Below the pieces are notes generated by a model. That model was given only the letters and a program-made list of their open reading frames with translations, was not told where the DNA came from and searched no databases. This document shows, in pieces, positions 8,675-18,849 of a stretch of 18,849 nucleotides of DNA. Origin of the DNA: Paraglomus occultum (lineage: Eukaryota; Glomeromycota; Glomeromycetes; Paraglomerales; Paraglomeraceae). Within the stretch, counting starts at the first letter, position 1, and each line of letters starts with the position of its first letter. The DNA lies in the NCBI GenBank assembly GCA_910592205.1, contig CAJVPJ010000692.1, positions 1 to 18,849 on the forward strand, written 5' to 3'. The translations under genes and the position numbers were made by a program.

Positions 8675-10417
8675 GGAGTACCTTAATATAGGGAAAGCGG
8701 GGACAGAGAATATCGAGAAATGTTGTGAGGAGGCAACACAAAATTTCCAGAAATTTTAAGGCAGAACAGCTGATTGGTCGAGTTTAGAGTATGTGTTACG
8801 GAAGAGCGCCGATTTACGATTGATCGTCAATAAGTCTAGCCATATTAATATTCGATTCGTAACAATAAGGAAAATAAGGCAATTGGCTTGGCGTTAACAA
8901 AATCATCCGCAGTTTGGCATTAAATCAGTGATTAAAACGAGTAAATATATACAAAGGGAGAACATCCCCCGCATTAGCATTTGCTGTACTTACATTTGAC
9001 ATATAATCGACATTTCTTTTAAGGAGAATGTCCAAATTTAGAACTGATATTTTAAACTGCGGCAACTCATCTTGTTTCGTAAGATTGCTATCGTCATCAT
9101 GAGACTTTTGCTCTTAAACAATGTTTATCATCCAGGCATTTTACTAAAATCCTGTTGCATAGTCTATTTTAGCTGCTCCGACTCGTCAATGCAAATCTAT
9201 GATAGACTGTTACTGATATTCGTACACATAAGATTTACGCGTCACGCTGTCAAAGATTCCGGTGCTTACTTTTCAATGCTGATTAAGACAGTTTGTAGTA
9301 CACTCAACAGCTTCACGTTATTTCTCTCTTTTTCAAAAGCATAGTCTTGGCGATCGAATAAAGTCTATAAACCGACAATTCAATAGGTTATTAATAATTA
9401 GTTTCTACGTCCTAAATCACAAATCCCAAAACGAAAAAGATACTATCACCTGAATTCTGTAGAATCGCGTTTTATGCGTTGTACATATCGTGTACGCCGG
9501 TATAAGAATTTTCACGCGGCATGCTATCGTTCTTATTAATAAATTATACTGTACATGGTTTTTGATCAATACAAAGTACCTCGCCGTACGTATTTGTGAA
9601 AACAAGGATATTATCACGACACCGAAAGACTAGAAATAATTAGCCGAGTAAAGGCGAAGACGAACTTTTAGTACATTAAGAGACTTTGCTAATTTTCGCA
9701 CTTATTAGAGGACAAGAACCGCGTGGACGCCATATAGCCACTTTACTTGCAAACGCAGCACGACTTTGGCCTCTCGACAGCATTACAGAGATGTTCACCC
9801 TTTCTTGACTTTACTATGATTGCGTGGGTATTAGCAGATTACATTGAGACAAAACAATAGAACGTTCTTGTATTTCATTCACAATGTTTTCCCACCGTGA
9901 TCGATTGTATTGTTCAAATGTCTAAATTCTTTACGACATCAAAATGATGACGTTTGTATATACATTGGCGTTTATTCAGTTACTTATTATATCATTGAAA
10001 GTCACTCAAACATCCAACATTCTATTATTTACCCGGGCCATGTCAAGAACAATACTAAATAATCTGCAACGTGCATAACGAGAGTTATTAGCTGCATACT
10101 AATAAATAAATTCATAATGAAGGACGACAAGAACAAGGGCAAATAAGGTAGTCCTAAGCGTATCATCATTTGTGGAACCGAAAAGAGTTTCTGTTGTTCG
10201 GATATTATATTAAAGTAATAAAGTGCTTATGCAATGATCATCACAAACTGATGCGAATGCATCCAATGCAATCGAACCCCCCCTTTTCCCATTTCTTCCC
10301 CTCCATCAACCCCCTTACTCACACAATCGGATTCACATTTTTTCAAGCTAAACCCAATCCAATTGCATCCAATGCAGTCAAAAATCAAAAATTGTTACTG
10401 CACCAAAAAAGTAATTG
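8675..10417. other. Intergenic spacer between divergent genes
   Basis: About 1.7 kb upstream of the BTB-TLDc gene (-) and of the genes to the right (+), so it should contain promoters. None was identified with confidence. ORFs at 9072-9344 (+) and 9417-9617 (-) lack motifs and look random. Near the right side there is a C- and T-rich stretch (about 10277-10320) between two copies of GCATCCAATGCA (10259-10270 and 10365-10376). Confidence 0.5.
10259..10376. repeat. Direct repeat GCATCCAATGCA flanking a pyrimidine-rich stretch
   Basis: Identical 12-base words at 10259-10270 and 10365-10376 bracket 94 bases that are rich in C and T. The word contains the near-palindrome TGCATCCAATGCA. It lies about 270 bases upstream of the start of the orphan gene, so a regulatory role is conceivable, but nothing in the sequence proves it. 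Confidence 0.45.
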
Positions 10418-10570
10418 ATGTCCTTGGAAATGGTGGAAAGACGTGCAATGGCGAAAGTATTTAATAAGCCGGCATTGACGACCAGAGCGCACCAAGCTTC
10501 GAATGAAGAAAATAATTCACTTGAATTAAGAGATACAAATCTTATACCATTACAAATTCCAGACATTTAA
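10418..10570 (+). CDS. Possible 50-residue small protein
   Basis: An ATG at 10418 opens 50 codons to a TAA at 10568-10570, ending 73 bases before the next gene on the same strand. The product has a basic N-terminal half (VERRAMAKVFNKPALTTRAH) and an acidic-polar, then hydrophobic C-terminal half ending LIPLQIPDI. The amino-acid mix looks more protein-like than the ORFs in surrounding spacers. There is no GT donor near its end that would join it to the downstream gene in frame. It could instead be an upstream ORF in that gene's leader, a remnant exon or chance. Not recognised. Confidence 0.25.
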   Translation: MSLEMVERRAMAKVFNKPALTTRAHQASNEENNSLELRDTNLIPLQIPDI

Positions 10571-10643
10571 TACCACACACGCTCTCGAACAGCACAGATA
10601 CTCACGCTTCTACGAAACCCGCATCTTTATCTTTTCACACAAA

Positions 10644-11896
10644 ATGTCAACTCACCAAATCAAAGCCTCATCAACCGTCGATCTTGTTTCTGATGCCGCA
10701 CAGAGGCGCAAAAGGATCGACTCGGGATTCTTTGAAGACTTGGATATAATTGCGATTGGATCTGATACCAAGTGCTCCGATTCTGCCGCCGAGAATGTCA
10801 ATATCACCGACAGATCTGTTACCGTCCCGGGCGTCTCGTTCGCGTCATATACCGGCCTGTATACGATAACCATTGCCAGATCACACCGCAAGGTCACGTC
10901 TGAAGCTCAATGGGGACCGCTCGAAGATTACTTTCCCCCAATTTCTTGTCCAAATGCTAGTTCTGCTGCTATCACGACTACGACGACTGCTCACGATTCC
11001 GTCGAATCCGAGTCATGCGACAACGATGATCTATCGGGAAATCTCTCGCCATCCCAACAACCTCCCGTATCGCCTCAATTCACACAAGACTTGCCTTTTG
11101 AGTATGTCCTCACGCTCGAGGATAGGAGCAAAGTACCATTATGGAGAAGACTTAGAGATAATCCTGAATTGGGAAAGGCTTGGACTACCAGACCATTAGA
11201 ATTCTTCTTGCCACGGGCCACCAAGAACAAAAATACGGATACAGGTTGCGGGATAAAGAAGGGACTTGGCGCAAACATGAAAAAGAACAAACGATCTCGG
11301 ACTCTGCCGGAACAAAATGTTAAACCAGCATCATCTCTGAAACCCAAACTGTTTGCAGCAGCGACTTCAATCACGCACACAACCAAGATTACGATCGAAC
11401 AATCGACCAAGCGGCCGCAGCGCGCACCAAAGAAACCGGCCGTTCCGATGCAAAAGCCAATCTCGACGTCCGTCAAGGTATCAGCAAGCAACAAGGTCTC
11501 GATACAAAAAGTACTGCACAGCCCAAGAGATCGTCCCGAGACTGGAATAAAGAGAATGGTGTTGGAAAAGGCAAAGAATGCTGCGAGAAAAATTGGTGAA
11601 AAGAGCGTCGGCAAGTGTCAGAAGAGCATGGAAAGCAAGAATGCGGCCAGAACGACCAAGAAGAATTTGAATGTGATGACTGTAGAAAAAAACGCTCTCT
11701 GGTAATTGGAAACACAGTCTGTTGTACGACCCGCCACTATCCACGTAAAACATGTAACTAATACCAAGTTTCTCTTTTTTTTTTTTTTTTGCATATCTGC
11801 AGGTTATCGAAATCGAAATCGAAACCACAACGAGAAGTACTCAAATACGACAACAGTTCTCGATTTGTTCTTCAACTCAAATATGCCATTTCCTAA
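10644..11896 (+). CDS. Unrecognised disordered, lysine-rich protein
   Basis: Two exons, 10644-11701 and 11803-11896, give 383 residues. The intron (11702-11802) has GTAATT, a TAACTAATAC branch-like sequence at about 11755, a 16-T tract and a TGCAG acceptor; the codon TG|G is restored. Without splicing the frame ends at 11705 after 353 residues. The protein starts with a charged segment RRKRIDSGFFEDLD at about 21-34, then Ser/Thr-rich sequence with SP sites at about 110-145. A compact, possibly folded block at about 150-192 follows (LPFEYVLTLEDRSKVPLWRR, then WTTRPLEFFLPR). The rest is long and very basic (many Lys, Arg, Ala, Pro), which suggests a nuclear or nucleic-acid-associated protein by composition alone. 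No domain family is recognised. The exon is visibly richer in G and C than the flanks. The spliced C-terminus (SRFVLQLKYAIS) is hydrophobic, unlike the tail before it. Confidence 0.65.
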
Positions 11897-12580
11897 GAAC
11901 TACTCGTTAAGAAGAAGTCTTTCACATATGCTTATGACGTACTAAGCTATCATGCACTTATATCGACTTAAGGTTTCGAACATTCTACTTTTTCTGTAAA
12001 TAATACTCCCTCCTCTTTTAAAATAATTTTAATATCGTGTCGGTGTAATAACATTTGCTGATAGTTTAGTTTTATGACAAAATTAAGATTATTAAAAAAG
12101 TATTTTCTTAGTGTCAATTTTTTTCAAGTAATTCTTTCTCTCCTTTCCTTTCGACTGTAAAATATTCCTTTTTCCTAACAGTTTTTAATAAAAATCACAG
12201 GTTTACTAGCAAACAGTACACGTGAACTGCATAATCCGTCAACGTATCAGCGAGCGTTACTGAGTATTTAATTAAGATAAAGTATGCGCCAAAGTACAAA
12301 AGTTCATTAAACACGTCTATGTTTCACAGGTGACGCAGACATATCGCGCGTTTAATAGAATATCTACAAACCTGCAATCGCACATCGATCGCTATGTCGC
12401 ACATATTCGATACATCTATTTTGATGCCTTATCCGTACACTGTGTTCCCTCAAAAAAACGCAGCAATAAAGATTTGATCTAATCAATTTGACTTATTAGT
12501 CTACTCGCGTGGTCCCACCTTTTAAAAAAAAAGAAACAAAACAAAACCACATTCTTTTTCTTTCTCTTTTCAAAAAAAAA
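11897..12580. other. Intergenic spacer upstream of the P5CR gene
   Basis: About 680 bases between two genes on the same strand. It holds the 3' untranslated region of the orphan gene and the leader/promoter of the reductase gene. The last 60 bases before the ATG are a purine/pyrimidine-skewed leader of A runs and TTTCTTT runs. No ORF or RNA gene is seen. Confidence 0.5.
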
Positions 12581-13459
12581 ATGTCTTTGGAAAACCCAAT
12601 CGTCTGTGTACTCGGGTGTGGGAACATGGGAATAGCCATAATCTCTGGTATCCTAGATGCCGAACCATCATCACCATCATCATCATCATCCACCAACAAG
12701 AATATCAAACCCTCAAAATTCCTGGCATGCGTCTCGTCAGAAGAATCAGCCAAGAAAGTAAAAAACGTGTTTGGCGATAAAGTGACGGTACTTTGTGGCA
12801 ACAATCTTGCTGCCGTTCGTCAAGCAAACGTTGTTTTATTATGCACAAAGCCGCAAGTGGCAAAACACGTATTGACCGAAGATGGTATCTACGAGGCGTT
12901 GCAGGATAAACTACTGATCAGCATCTTGGCTGGTCTTCCGATAGATCAGATCAAGGCGTGGGTCCCCCCATCGACAAAGATCATTCGTGCTATGCCAAAT
13001 ACTCCGTGCATGATACGTCAGGGTATGACCGTTTTGAGTTGTCCATCAAACGTCGACGAGGATGAGAAGGCGTTTGCGTATTGGGTGTTTACAACGTTGG
13101 GAAGAGCAAAATTCTTGGATGAGAAGCATCTCGATACAGTTACAGGATTATCGGGTAGTGGTCCGGCGTTTGCGTGTGTTGTCTTGGAAGCTTTGGTAGA
13201 TGGTGGGGTGATGATGGGACTTCCGAGACAAGCTGCCCTAGAGTTGGCCGCTCAAACGCTTAAAGGTACGGCTGAGATGGTATTGACGACAGGGAAGCAT
13301 CCAGCAGCTATAAAAGATGGTGTTACTACACCAGCTGGCTGTACTATAGCTGGTTTATTAACTATGGAAGATGGTAAAATTCGATCAACTTTGGCGCGTG
13401 CCGTTGAGGAAGCAGCCAGAGTAGCTTCGACGTTGGGTAAATCACAAAAAGAAAAATGA
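12581..13459 (+). CDS. Pyrroline-5-carboxylate reductase
   Basis: An intronless frame of 292 residues, close to the usual family length of about 270 to 290. It catalyses the last step of proline synthesis, NAD(P)H-dependent reduction of 1-pyrroline-5-carboxylate to L-proline, and is usually a cytosolic oligomer in fungi. The Rossmann motif GCGNMG is at residues 12-17. MPNTP at 138-142 is followed by CMIRQGMT. The dimerisation-domain hallmark GLSGSGPAF is at 189-197. The C-terminal signature region DGVTTPAGCTIAGL spans about 246-259. I chose the ATG at 12581 because the Rossmann strand starts eight residues later. The frame continues upstream to 12509 only through poly-Lys and Phe codons of the leader, with no ATG. 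An insertion of Ser codons (SSPSSSSST, residues 30-38) lies just after the first helix. The equivalent yeast gene is PRO3. Confidence 0.96.
   Translation: MSLENPIVCVLGCGNMGIAIISGILDAEPSSPSSSSSTNKNIKPSKFLACVSSEESAKKVKNVFGDKVTVLCGNNLAAVRQANVVLLCTKPQVAKHVLTEDGIYEALQDKLLISILAGLPIDQIKAWVPPSTKIIRAMPNTPCMIRQGMTVLSCPSNVDEDEKAFAYWVFTTLGRAKFLDEKHLDTVTGLSGSGPAFACVVLEALVDGGVMMGLPRQAALELAAQTLKGTAEMVLTTGKHPAAIKDGVTTPAGCTIAGLLTMEDGKIRSTLARAVEEAARVASTLGKSQKEK
12667..12690 (+). repeat. TCA trinucleotide run inside the P5CR gene
   Basis: A short (TCA)n-type microsatellite with one interruption encodes the serine run at residues 30-38 of the reductase. It lies in a surface-loop position after the first nucleotide-binding helix. 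Triplet length changes here would stay in frame. Confidence 0.75.
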
Positions 13460-13621
13460 AATTAAAAGATGGGTCATTCATAATTATATATCACTTGCAC
13501 AACAATACAACTTTACCAAGTGGTGTAGTTTATTTCAGAGAAAAAATCGGTAATTTACAGACATTAGTTATTGTAATAAGCCAACTAAAAACTATTCTTG
13601 TTCTATATATTATTATTAACT
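13460..13621. other. Short spacer between convergent P5CR and Prp8 genes
   Basis: Only 162 bases separate the two stop codons, so both transcripts must end within this spacer or overlap in the neighbouring gene. It is AT-rich. The + strand ORF 13456-13674 that crosses it lies over the Prp8 terminal exon and is not regarded as real. Confidence 0.7.
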
Positions 13622-16600
13622 CTATGCAAACACGTCTTCGCGATCAGCTTCAACGTCATCCTCCATTGCACTAAAGTTGAGGAAATGTTGGGGTCTAGAT
13701 ATTATAAAATGGCAATTAGTATCTGTCAAAGTTATAATAAAACAATTGTCTACAAACTCTAATATACTTTACCTGTGAAGCTCATGGTAAAAGTCATTCG
13801 GAACGTCGAGTTTCAGTGTGTATTTCATGTTTGCGCTATGCGATGGACCCATAAACGAGTAATTCCAAACGCCATTTTCGGGAACCATGAAAAAGCCCAT
13901 AAACCGATCAGATAATAGCATTTGAACTTTTTCGGCAAATGTCGGGAGATAACCTAAAAGTAAATAAAAATTAGTAAAATGTTTTCATGTTGTTTGGAGG
14001 ATGATATAAATTTGTAATTAAAATCGTACCAGGTGGATTAGGAGAAGTATCCTTATTATTGCGCGCCCATTCAAAGCCTGCAGGTGTGAGCTTGTAGGCT
14101 GTCAGTGAACATGAACCTGGCGTGAAACTGACAGTCATTGTAATCGTTTTATCGCCATCCCAAGATTTGTTCTCTGCAACGATTCTAGCGTGTAGAGAAA
14201 GTATTGTAGCAGACAATTGTGCTGTTTCAAATGGTTGGGTAACAATAAGACCAAGCGGCTCCAAGTCTTTGAGAAATTCGTGATCAGGTAGTGCATTTGG
14301 TAGATTGACCGTTTGATGAGTGCCGTATTGCGGAACAATGACAAGCGCACGGATCTCTTTCACTTGCGCATTGTCTTTAGGCGACACGCCGTATAGATAT
14401 GCCGCAATTTGTGTTCTTAGATCTGCAATTTGAATAAAGCGTTTCAGCACATTCTTTGGCAACACAAACGTATATCCCGTGTCTCTTATGTCATCTGCAT
14501 TAACATATATGTGGTTCGTGCGAAGATGAAGATTAGTGGACGATATTGCTCGGACACGCCATTCAGTCTTTGACGAGAATGTCTGCGTTTCGTAATTGCT
14601 AGTTGTTGTAACAATCATTTCATCGCCGCGGATATTTTGTGTCTTTGTGGTCACGGCAGTCAGCTGAGATTGCTCCTTCGTCTGCTTTTCAATTTCTGCA
14701 ATTTGTTGTCTCTGTAAGGAGGGGGCGGAAATCTCCATACCAAGGATAATATCACGGATTTCGGATTGTGTGAGAGATGCGACATTAACATTATTCTTTT
14801 TGCCATAATCTGCCAGAATTAGGTCCTTGAGAGCTACTTCAACCTTTATCCATTCCTCATCGGTCAAAGTAGGCCAGATATGATGCGGCTCGGTAATGGT
14901 GTTCTTATCTGGACGCAAAATCATCTTAGTCTTGTCCGTGTTTACGTGTAACGCACGTAGTATAAGAATAAGTCGAGAAAATGCGGTATAGGGTGAAATA
15001 GTCTTTAGCCAGTCGTCGAACAAGTTGAACAGGCACATTTGGGGTTCGGTAGCTTTCAGAATCAGATCTCCGAATTTCTCAAGTTTCAAACAAGCTTGGA
15101 ATGGTAATTGAAGCTCGCTCCCTTTTATCACTATGTTGGGGAAATCAAGACCTAACAAACGTATAATCATGTCAGTCACTGGACGCTTACATACAATTAG
15201 AAATAATAATTAAAAGCATCAACACTTACAATGCACTTCTAATGGATCCAACATTCCCTTTCTCGTCACAATAATCTGTTTAGGCTGTTCTTCAATGGGC
15301 AAAGATCGGATTAAGGCTGCAACTTCTTCAGCTGTTTTCCATTTGGCCAATTGACCAAGACGTTTCTGGCCAGCCCATACGGACGTGTGGATAATCTTGA
15401 GGAAAAGCTGACCAGTACGTGGGTTGAAGATAAAGATGGCTCCATTAATTGGTTTCGTGGTCAAATTCCCTTCAAACGTCTTATGAATTGTTACTCGATA
15501 TACGTTTGTGTCATCAACGAACCAGATAATTTGGTTCGAAAACAATTCAGAGTAGTTTTGTGATGATAGGTAAGGTTCAGTCGGTTCCGAAGAATATAAC
15601 TGCAGACCCTTTCGAATACGCTCGCGAAGAACATATAAGGCTGGGTTGGCTTTCATAATCTTAGCCATAGCGGATTGGATGAGAGGTTTCATGCCGGGTA
15701 TCCAATGTCCGTAAGCACTATGCAGGTTATATGCTAGATCTATACCGATCATTATACCAAATGGTGAAGGATAAATACTCATGTTGTCTGTGGTATAATC
15801 CAAGAACTTTGCCCTAGTGTATCGCTCAATATCGTGCGAGTCGAAATCTCCCCATCTCAGCTGAACGTCAACAAACCAGCGGGCTGTTGTGGTGCCGTCC
15901 ATCGTGTCTTTAGTGTCGTTGAGTAAAGAGGGTTTCGAAACATTCCATTTATAAGCAGCAAACAATAATATGTCGGCACAAGATGAGTTCATCTTGTATG
16001 ATTTACGTGGATGAATTGTTTCTTTTTGCACGGTTTCGATCTGCAAGCTTTCCAACTCACTGTCAAATACTTGACACATATCCATTACAATGGATTCATG
16101 AATTTTTTGCCATAAATGTGCTCTGAATATCTGAATTAACGAAATCTTGAGCGTTGGAATCTTTCCGTGCATAAATATACCCGTCAAATCAAGTTGGACT
16201 TGGAATCCTACATACACGTTGGCACGATTAATAGTGGGTGACCACCAGAGCGTAAATCGACGATTTGGAATCTGGTTCAAACCAGACCGCTGCGCATTGG
16301 TCAGTTTCTTGTATCTCATAGACTCTTCAAAGCCACTGGCTTTCTCCCAGAATAGACCCTCCCACGTAGAGAAGTAAGTTCCCTTGAAAAGAGTATGTTC
16401 AAGAATACCCTCGACTCCTCCGAGCGCTTGAATCATATCAGTTCGATAGTTGTTCAATGACCACAATTTACCATCGTGAGCGGCTGATGTCCATGCAAAC
16501 GGATTATTTTTGAGAATTTGGTATTGTTTAAATTCTGTTCGAACACGCCAGCCCTTATCGTATGCAAGAGTATGTCTGTCTTTCGAAAACAGAGTATTGA

Positions 16601-18849
16601 TTCTTGGTAGACCCCGATCCCATGAATCCTCCAAATCTTCCAGTGTTAACCTACGATTTTGAGCATTGGCCTCCTCACGTTTAAGTGCATATTCTGCCCA
16701 CACTCGCTGTGAATCAATAAACTCGGATTCCCACGGTTGCAAGTATCGATACAAATTAGGGATTAACTGGTCTTCTTCATGGCTCATACCAGAACGGAAA
16801 TGAGTGATTCCAGTTTCTGTCTGCTTTGACCAACGAAGATCGGATTGCGGAATCAGCACATGACCCATGGACAACATGCCCAAACCGCCAAGCTCCTTGG
16901 GACAGTAAAACACAACTGGCGGGAAACGCGAAGGCATTTTGGAGTTGAGGCCAATTTTGATTCTTGTTTGAATTTTGTTTTCTGCTTTAACAATAATGTC
17001 TAATAGTTCACGCGTATGCACTACTGCCTCACGGAAGTATGACATAAGACCGATCAAACACGTATTCCATTTGTTCGATATCTTGGAGAATGTAGTGCTA
17101 CCACTGGCCATCAAAATCTGACGTACGCGATTGTGGAATTTCTGCATGGATTCTTCGTCAACACGCAAAAACGCTTGTGCAGTACGTTCTTTCGTCTGCT
17201 CGTTGATGAGATTCCAAACGCCATCTTTGAGAGTAAATTCTTCGTTGATAGCCCGGATTCGCGGAAGGATACGTACTTCAAACCCACACATCTATAAAAA
17301 TGAGTATATTAAAACATTAATGCTTATATTCACATCTTCTGGCAATTAACACATTATTCACTTGAATACATACATCAAACAATAAGTTGGGATTGTCTTT
17401 CGAATACACGCTTACGAAACTATCTTCCCACTCAATCGTAGTAAGTGAACGTGGTAAACGATTCTTGATATCCCAAAACACAGCTCGACCGAGATTTACG
17501 TCGTGTTTCATAAGGCGCATCCTACAATCTCGTGGCCAACATTTTTTATTATTGTATCCAACAAGATTCTCAGAATTAGGATCAGGATGCTCGGTTAGGA
17601 AACGTTGTATGAGATCTCTTGCTTCATCCGCCGTAAATCGGAAAAATATATGAATTTTGTCGATATATCTACAGTACAATCTAATCGGATGACGTGTCTC
17701 GGTGACTATGTCGCGAAATTGTAAGAAATCGTTCGGCATTTGAGGAGGTCCGGCCATTTCCGATGCGCGTTGTAACCCAAGCACCAGCAAATCGAGAATG
17801 AGACCATAATACTGGAATATAAAACTAGCAAACTGTAGTCCTCGAATAAGTCCATAAGCGTTCACGTGGTTCATATCTTTGTAATTTAATACGACGTTGT
17901 TCTTGGCCGTCATATAATCGGCAAGATTATGGTCTAAAATTAATCTCAACAATCTGTTTAGCAGCGTTAGATCGATCTTTTCGTATACTTTACTAAATTG
18001 GGTTTCTAACATGACATTGCAGGAACCGTCGGACGTTTCCCATACATCAGTTAGATTGTTGACACCCTGACAGAATTTGTAAACAAGCAACGGCGGTGGT
18101 TCTGTGTCTGAGGGCTTAATCCATGCTGGAAACAGATTCCTCTTTGTACCTTCGTACCAGAGATATTGATCCAAGTATGCGTCTGTAATTTTCTCCAGTG
18201 GCTCAACATCAAAGACGGGAATGAGGTGGGAGTATAAATCCATAAATTCGATTCCTACTTCTTTGAATGCACGTTGTGTCAACAACAAACGTTTAATTCT
18301 ACTTAATGCTTCATGCGGGTTGTCGTATGCTTGTTCAATTAAGCCCAATTCTTCACGTTGACTTTGATTCAATCTACCCTTGACGCTATACGCCTCCTTC
18401 AATCTTTCCAATGCTAAAATCAAAAGCTTTGTATCATGCTTGTACGATAAAGGAGGAAATGGGATTGGTGAGAATTTACGACTCTCTAACCAATGTACTG
18501 TTGACGTGTAAATAGCGACAGCTTCTTCGGCAGTGATATATGGGCCATCTTTGAGATAGTTATGTTGTCGCTCTTGTTCAGCTTTGAGCCATAATCGAGT
18601 CAATCGCCCAAGATTCTTTTTACATACAGTTTTGTCGACTGTGGCACCACGTCGGATTCTTTCTCTGTTGTAATGAGCGACGCTAGTCCACCAATCAGCT
18701 TTACTTTTCACATATCTGAGAATCATGTTTTCTATTGGTTTTGGCATTCCAACAATGTGCCATGGTACATTAGCCTTCCAACATCGCCATGCTTCACTAA
18801 GATGTTGCAGTATAGTCTTTGATTTATTGGCTTTAATGCCTTCAGGCAT
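13622..18849 (-). CDS. prp8: Pre-mRNA-splicing factor Prp8, C-terminal 1,637 residues (5' end outside window)
   Basis: Prp8 is the U5 snRNP protein at the core of the spliceosome; its surfaces cradle the catalytic RNA, and it regulates Brr2. Exons on the minus strand: 17374-18849 (continues past the window), 15230-17291, 14030-15151, 13773-13953 and 13622-13694. Introns of 82, 78, 76 and 78 bp are GT-AG and keep phase. By collinearity with the human protein (about 2,335 residues) the window starts near residue 700. It covers the reverse-transcriptase-like region (window residues about 115-605), linker (605-880), endonuclease-like (885-1055), RNase H-like (1070-1320) and Jab1/MPN (1405-1535) domains, plus the Brr2-regulating tail ending ADREDVFA. 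Long runs are nearly identical to known Prp8, for example [12 protein letters not shown] and [21 protein letters not shown]. The tail HRPQHFLNF matches the segment mutated in human RP13 retinitis pigmentosa. One junction is unusual (see the acceptor entry). No intein is present in this part. Confidence 0.98.
15151..15180 (-). other. Two in-frame alternative splice acceptors in Prp8
   Basis: After the donor GTAAGT (15229 downward) two AG acceptors end the intron 27 bases apart. One gives exon start 15178 (intron 51 bp), the other exon start 15151 (intron 78 bp). Both keep frame. The distal one yields VHCLDFPNI, length-matched to the conserved VHLLDFPNI. The proximal one restores the Leu after His but inserts nine residues, TDMIIRLLG, into a highly conserved stretch between the RNase H-like and Jab1 domains. 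I prefer the distal acceptor because it adds nothing. Confidence 0.6.

Noticed and set aside
9072-9344. 90-codon + strand ORF in the spacer
   Set aside because: Composition typical of AT-rich random frames (Leu, Ile, Phe, Ser), no motif and no supporting signals.
10260-10290. GGTTCGAT on the minus strand near 10272, similar to a tRNA B box
   Set aside because: The flanking bases do not form a T stem or acceptor stem, and no A box is found upstream on that strand.
11075-11614. 179-codon antisense ORF over the orphan gene
   Set aside because: It is a shadow of the + strand coding frame; no motif, and the + strand frame has proper splice signals and start.
12509-12580. In-frame upstream extension of the P5CR frame
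   Set aside because: It begins with GTG, encodes only Lys/Phe-rich leader sequence, and the conserved Rossmann start lies just after the ATG at 12581.
1-18849. CRISPR arrays, prokaryotic defence islands, viral genes, rRNA genes
   Set aside because: Nothing of the sort is visible; all clear genes are eukaryotic, several with spliceosomal introns.

Overview
The window is nuclear DNA of a fungus, most likely an arbuscular mycorrhizal fungus (Glomeromycotina, Rhizophagus-like). The pointers are AT-rich intergenic DNA with T and A tracts, GT-AG introns of about 75 to 130 bp, a BTB-BACK-TLDc protein and the tail of a protein kinase (both families are strongly expanded in that group), and a fungal-type Prp8. 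The lineage is inferred from family resemblance read by eye, not from a search.

Layout from left to right. 1-351: 3' end of a protein kinase gene (+). 352-1790: AT-rich spacer with short repeats. 1790-4105: a nest of dead or non-autonomous DNA transposons, made of a frameshifted Tc1-type transposase, a 185-bp TA-flanked MITE, a 492-bp TA-flanked MITE, and a 360-bp long-hairpin element. 4284-5095: a PAP2-superfamily membrane lipid phosphatase of the dolichyldiphosphatase type, three exons (+). 5096-7018: spacer. 7019-8674: BTB-BACK-TLDc protein, two exons (-). 8675-10643: spacer holding one possible 50-codon ORF. 10644-11896: unrecognised, disordered, lysine-rich protein, two exons (+). 12581-13459: pyrroline-5-carboxylate reductase, intronless (+). 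13622-18849: the C-terminal 1,637 residues of the spliceosome core protein Prp8, five exons visible (-), 5' end beyond the window.

The genes do not form a pathway. They are ordinary unlinked eukaryotic genes: proline synthesis, pre-mRNA splicing, lipid carrier recycling in the ER, and lineage-expanded signalling or adaptor families. Gene models were built by hand from reading frames, GT/AG sites and protein conservation. All Prp8, BTB, PAP2 and orphan-gene junctions given here keep the reading frame.

I see no convincing undescribed multi-gene system. The parts most worth a second look are the transposon nest (two MITEs whose ends share a CAGT(C/G)AA...CTTTAA pattern, plus a long hairpin with an 11-bp expansion), a pair of in-frame alternative acceptors in Prp8, and the orphan basic protein.
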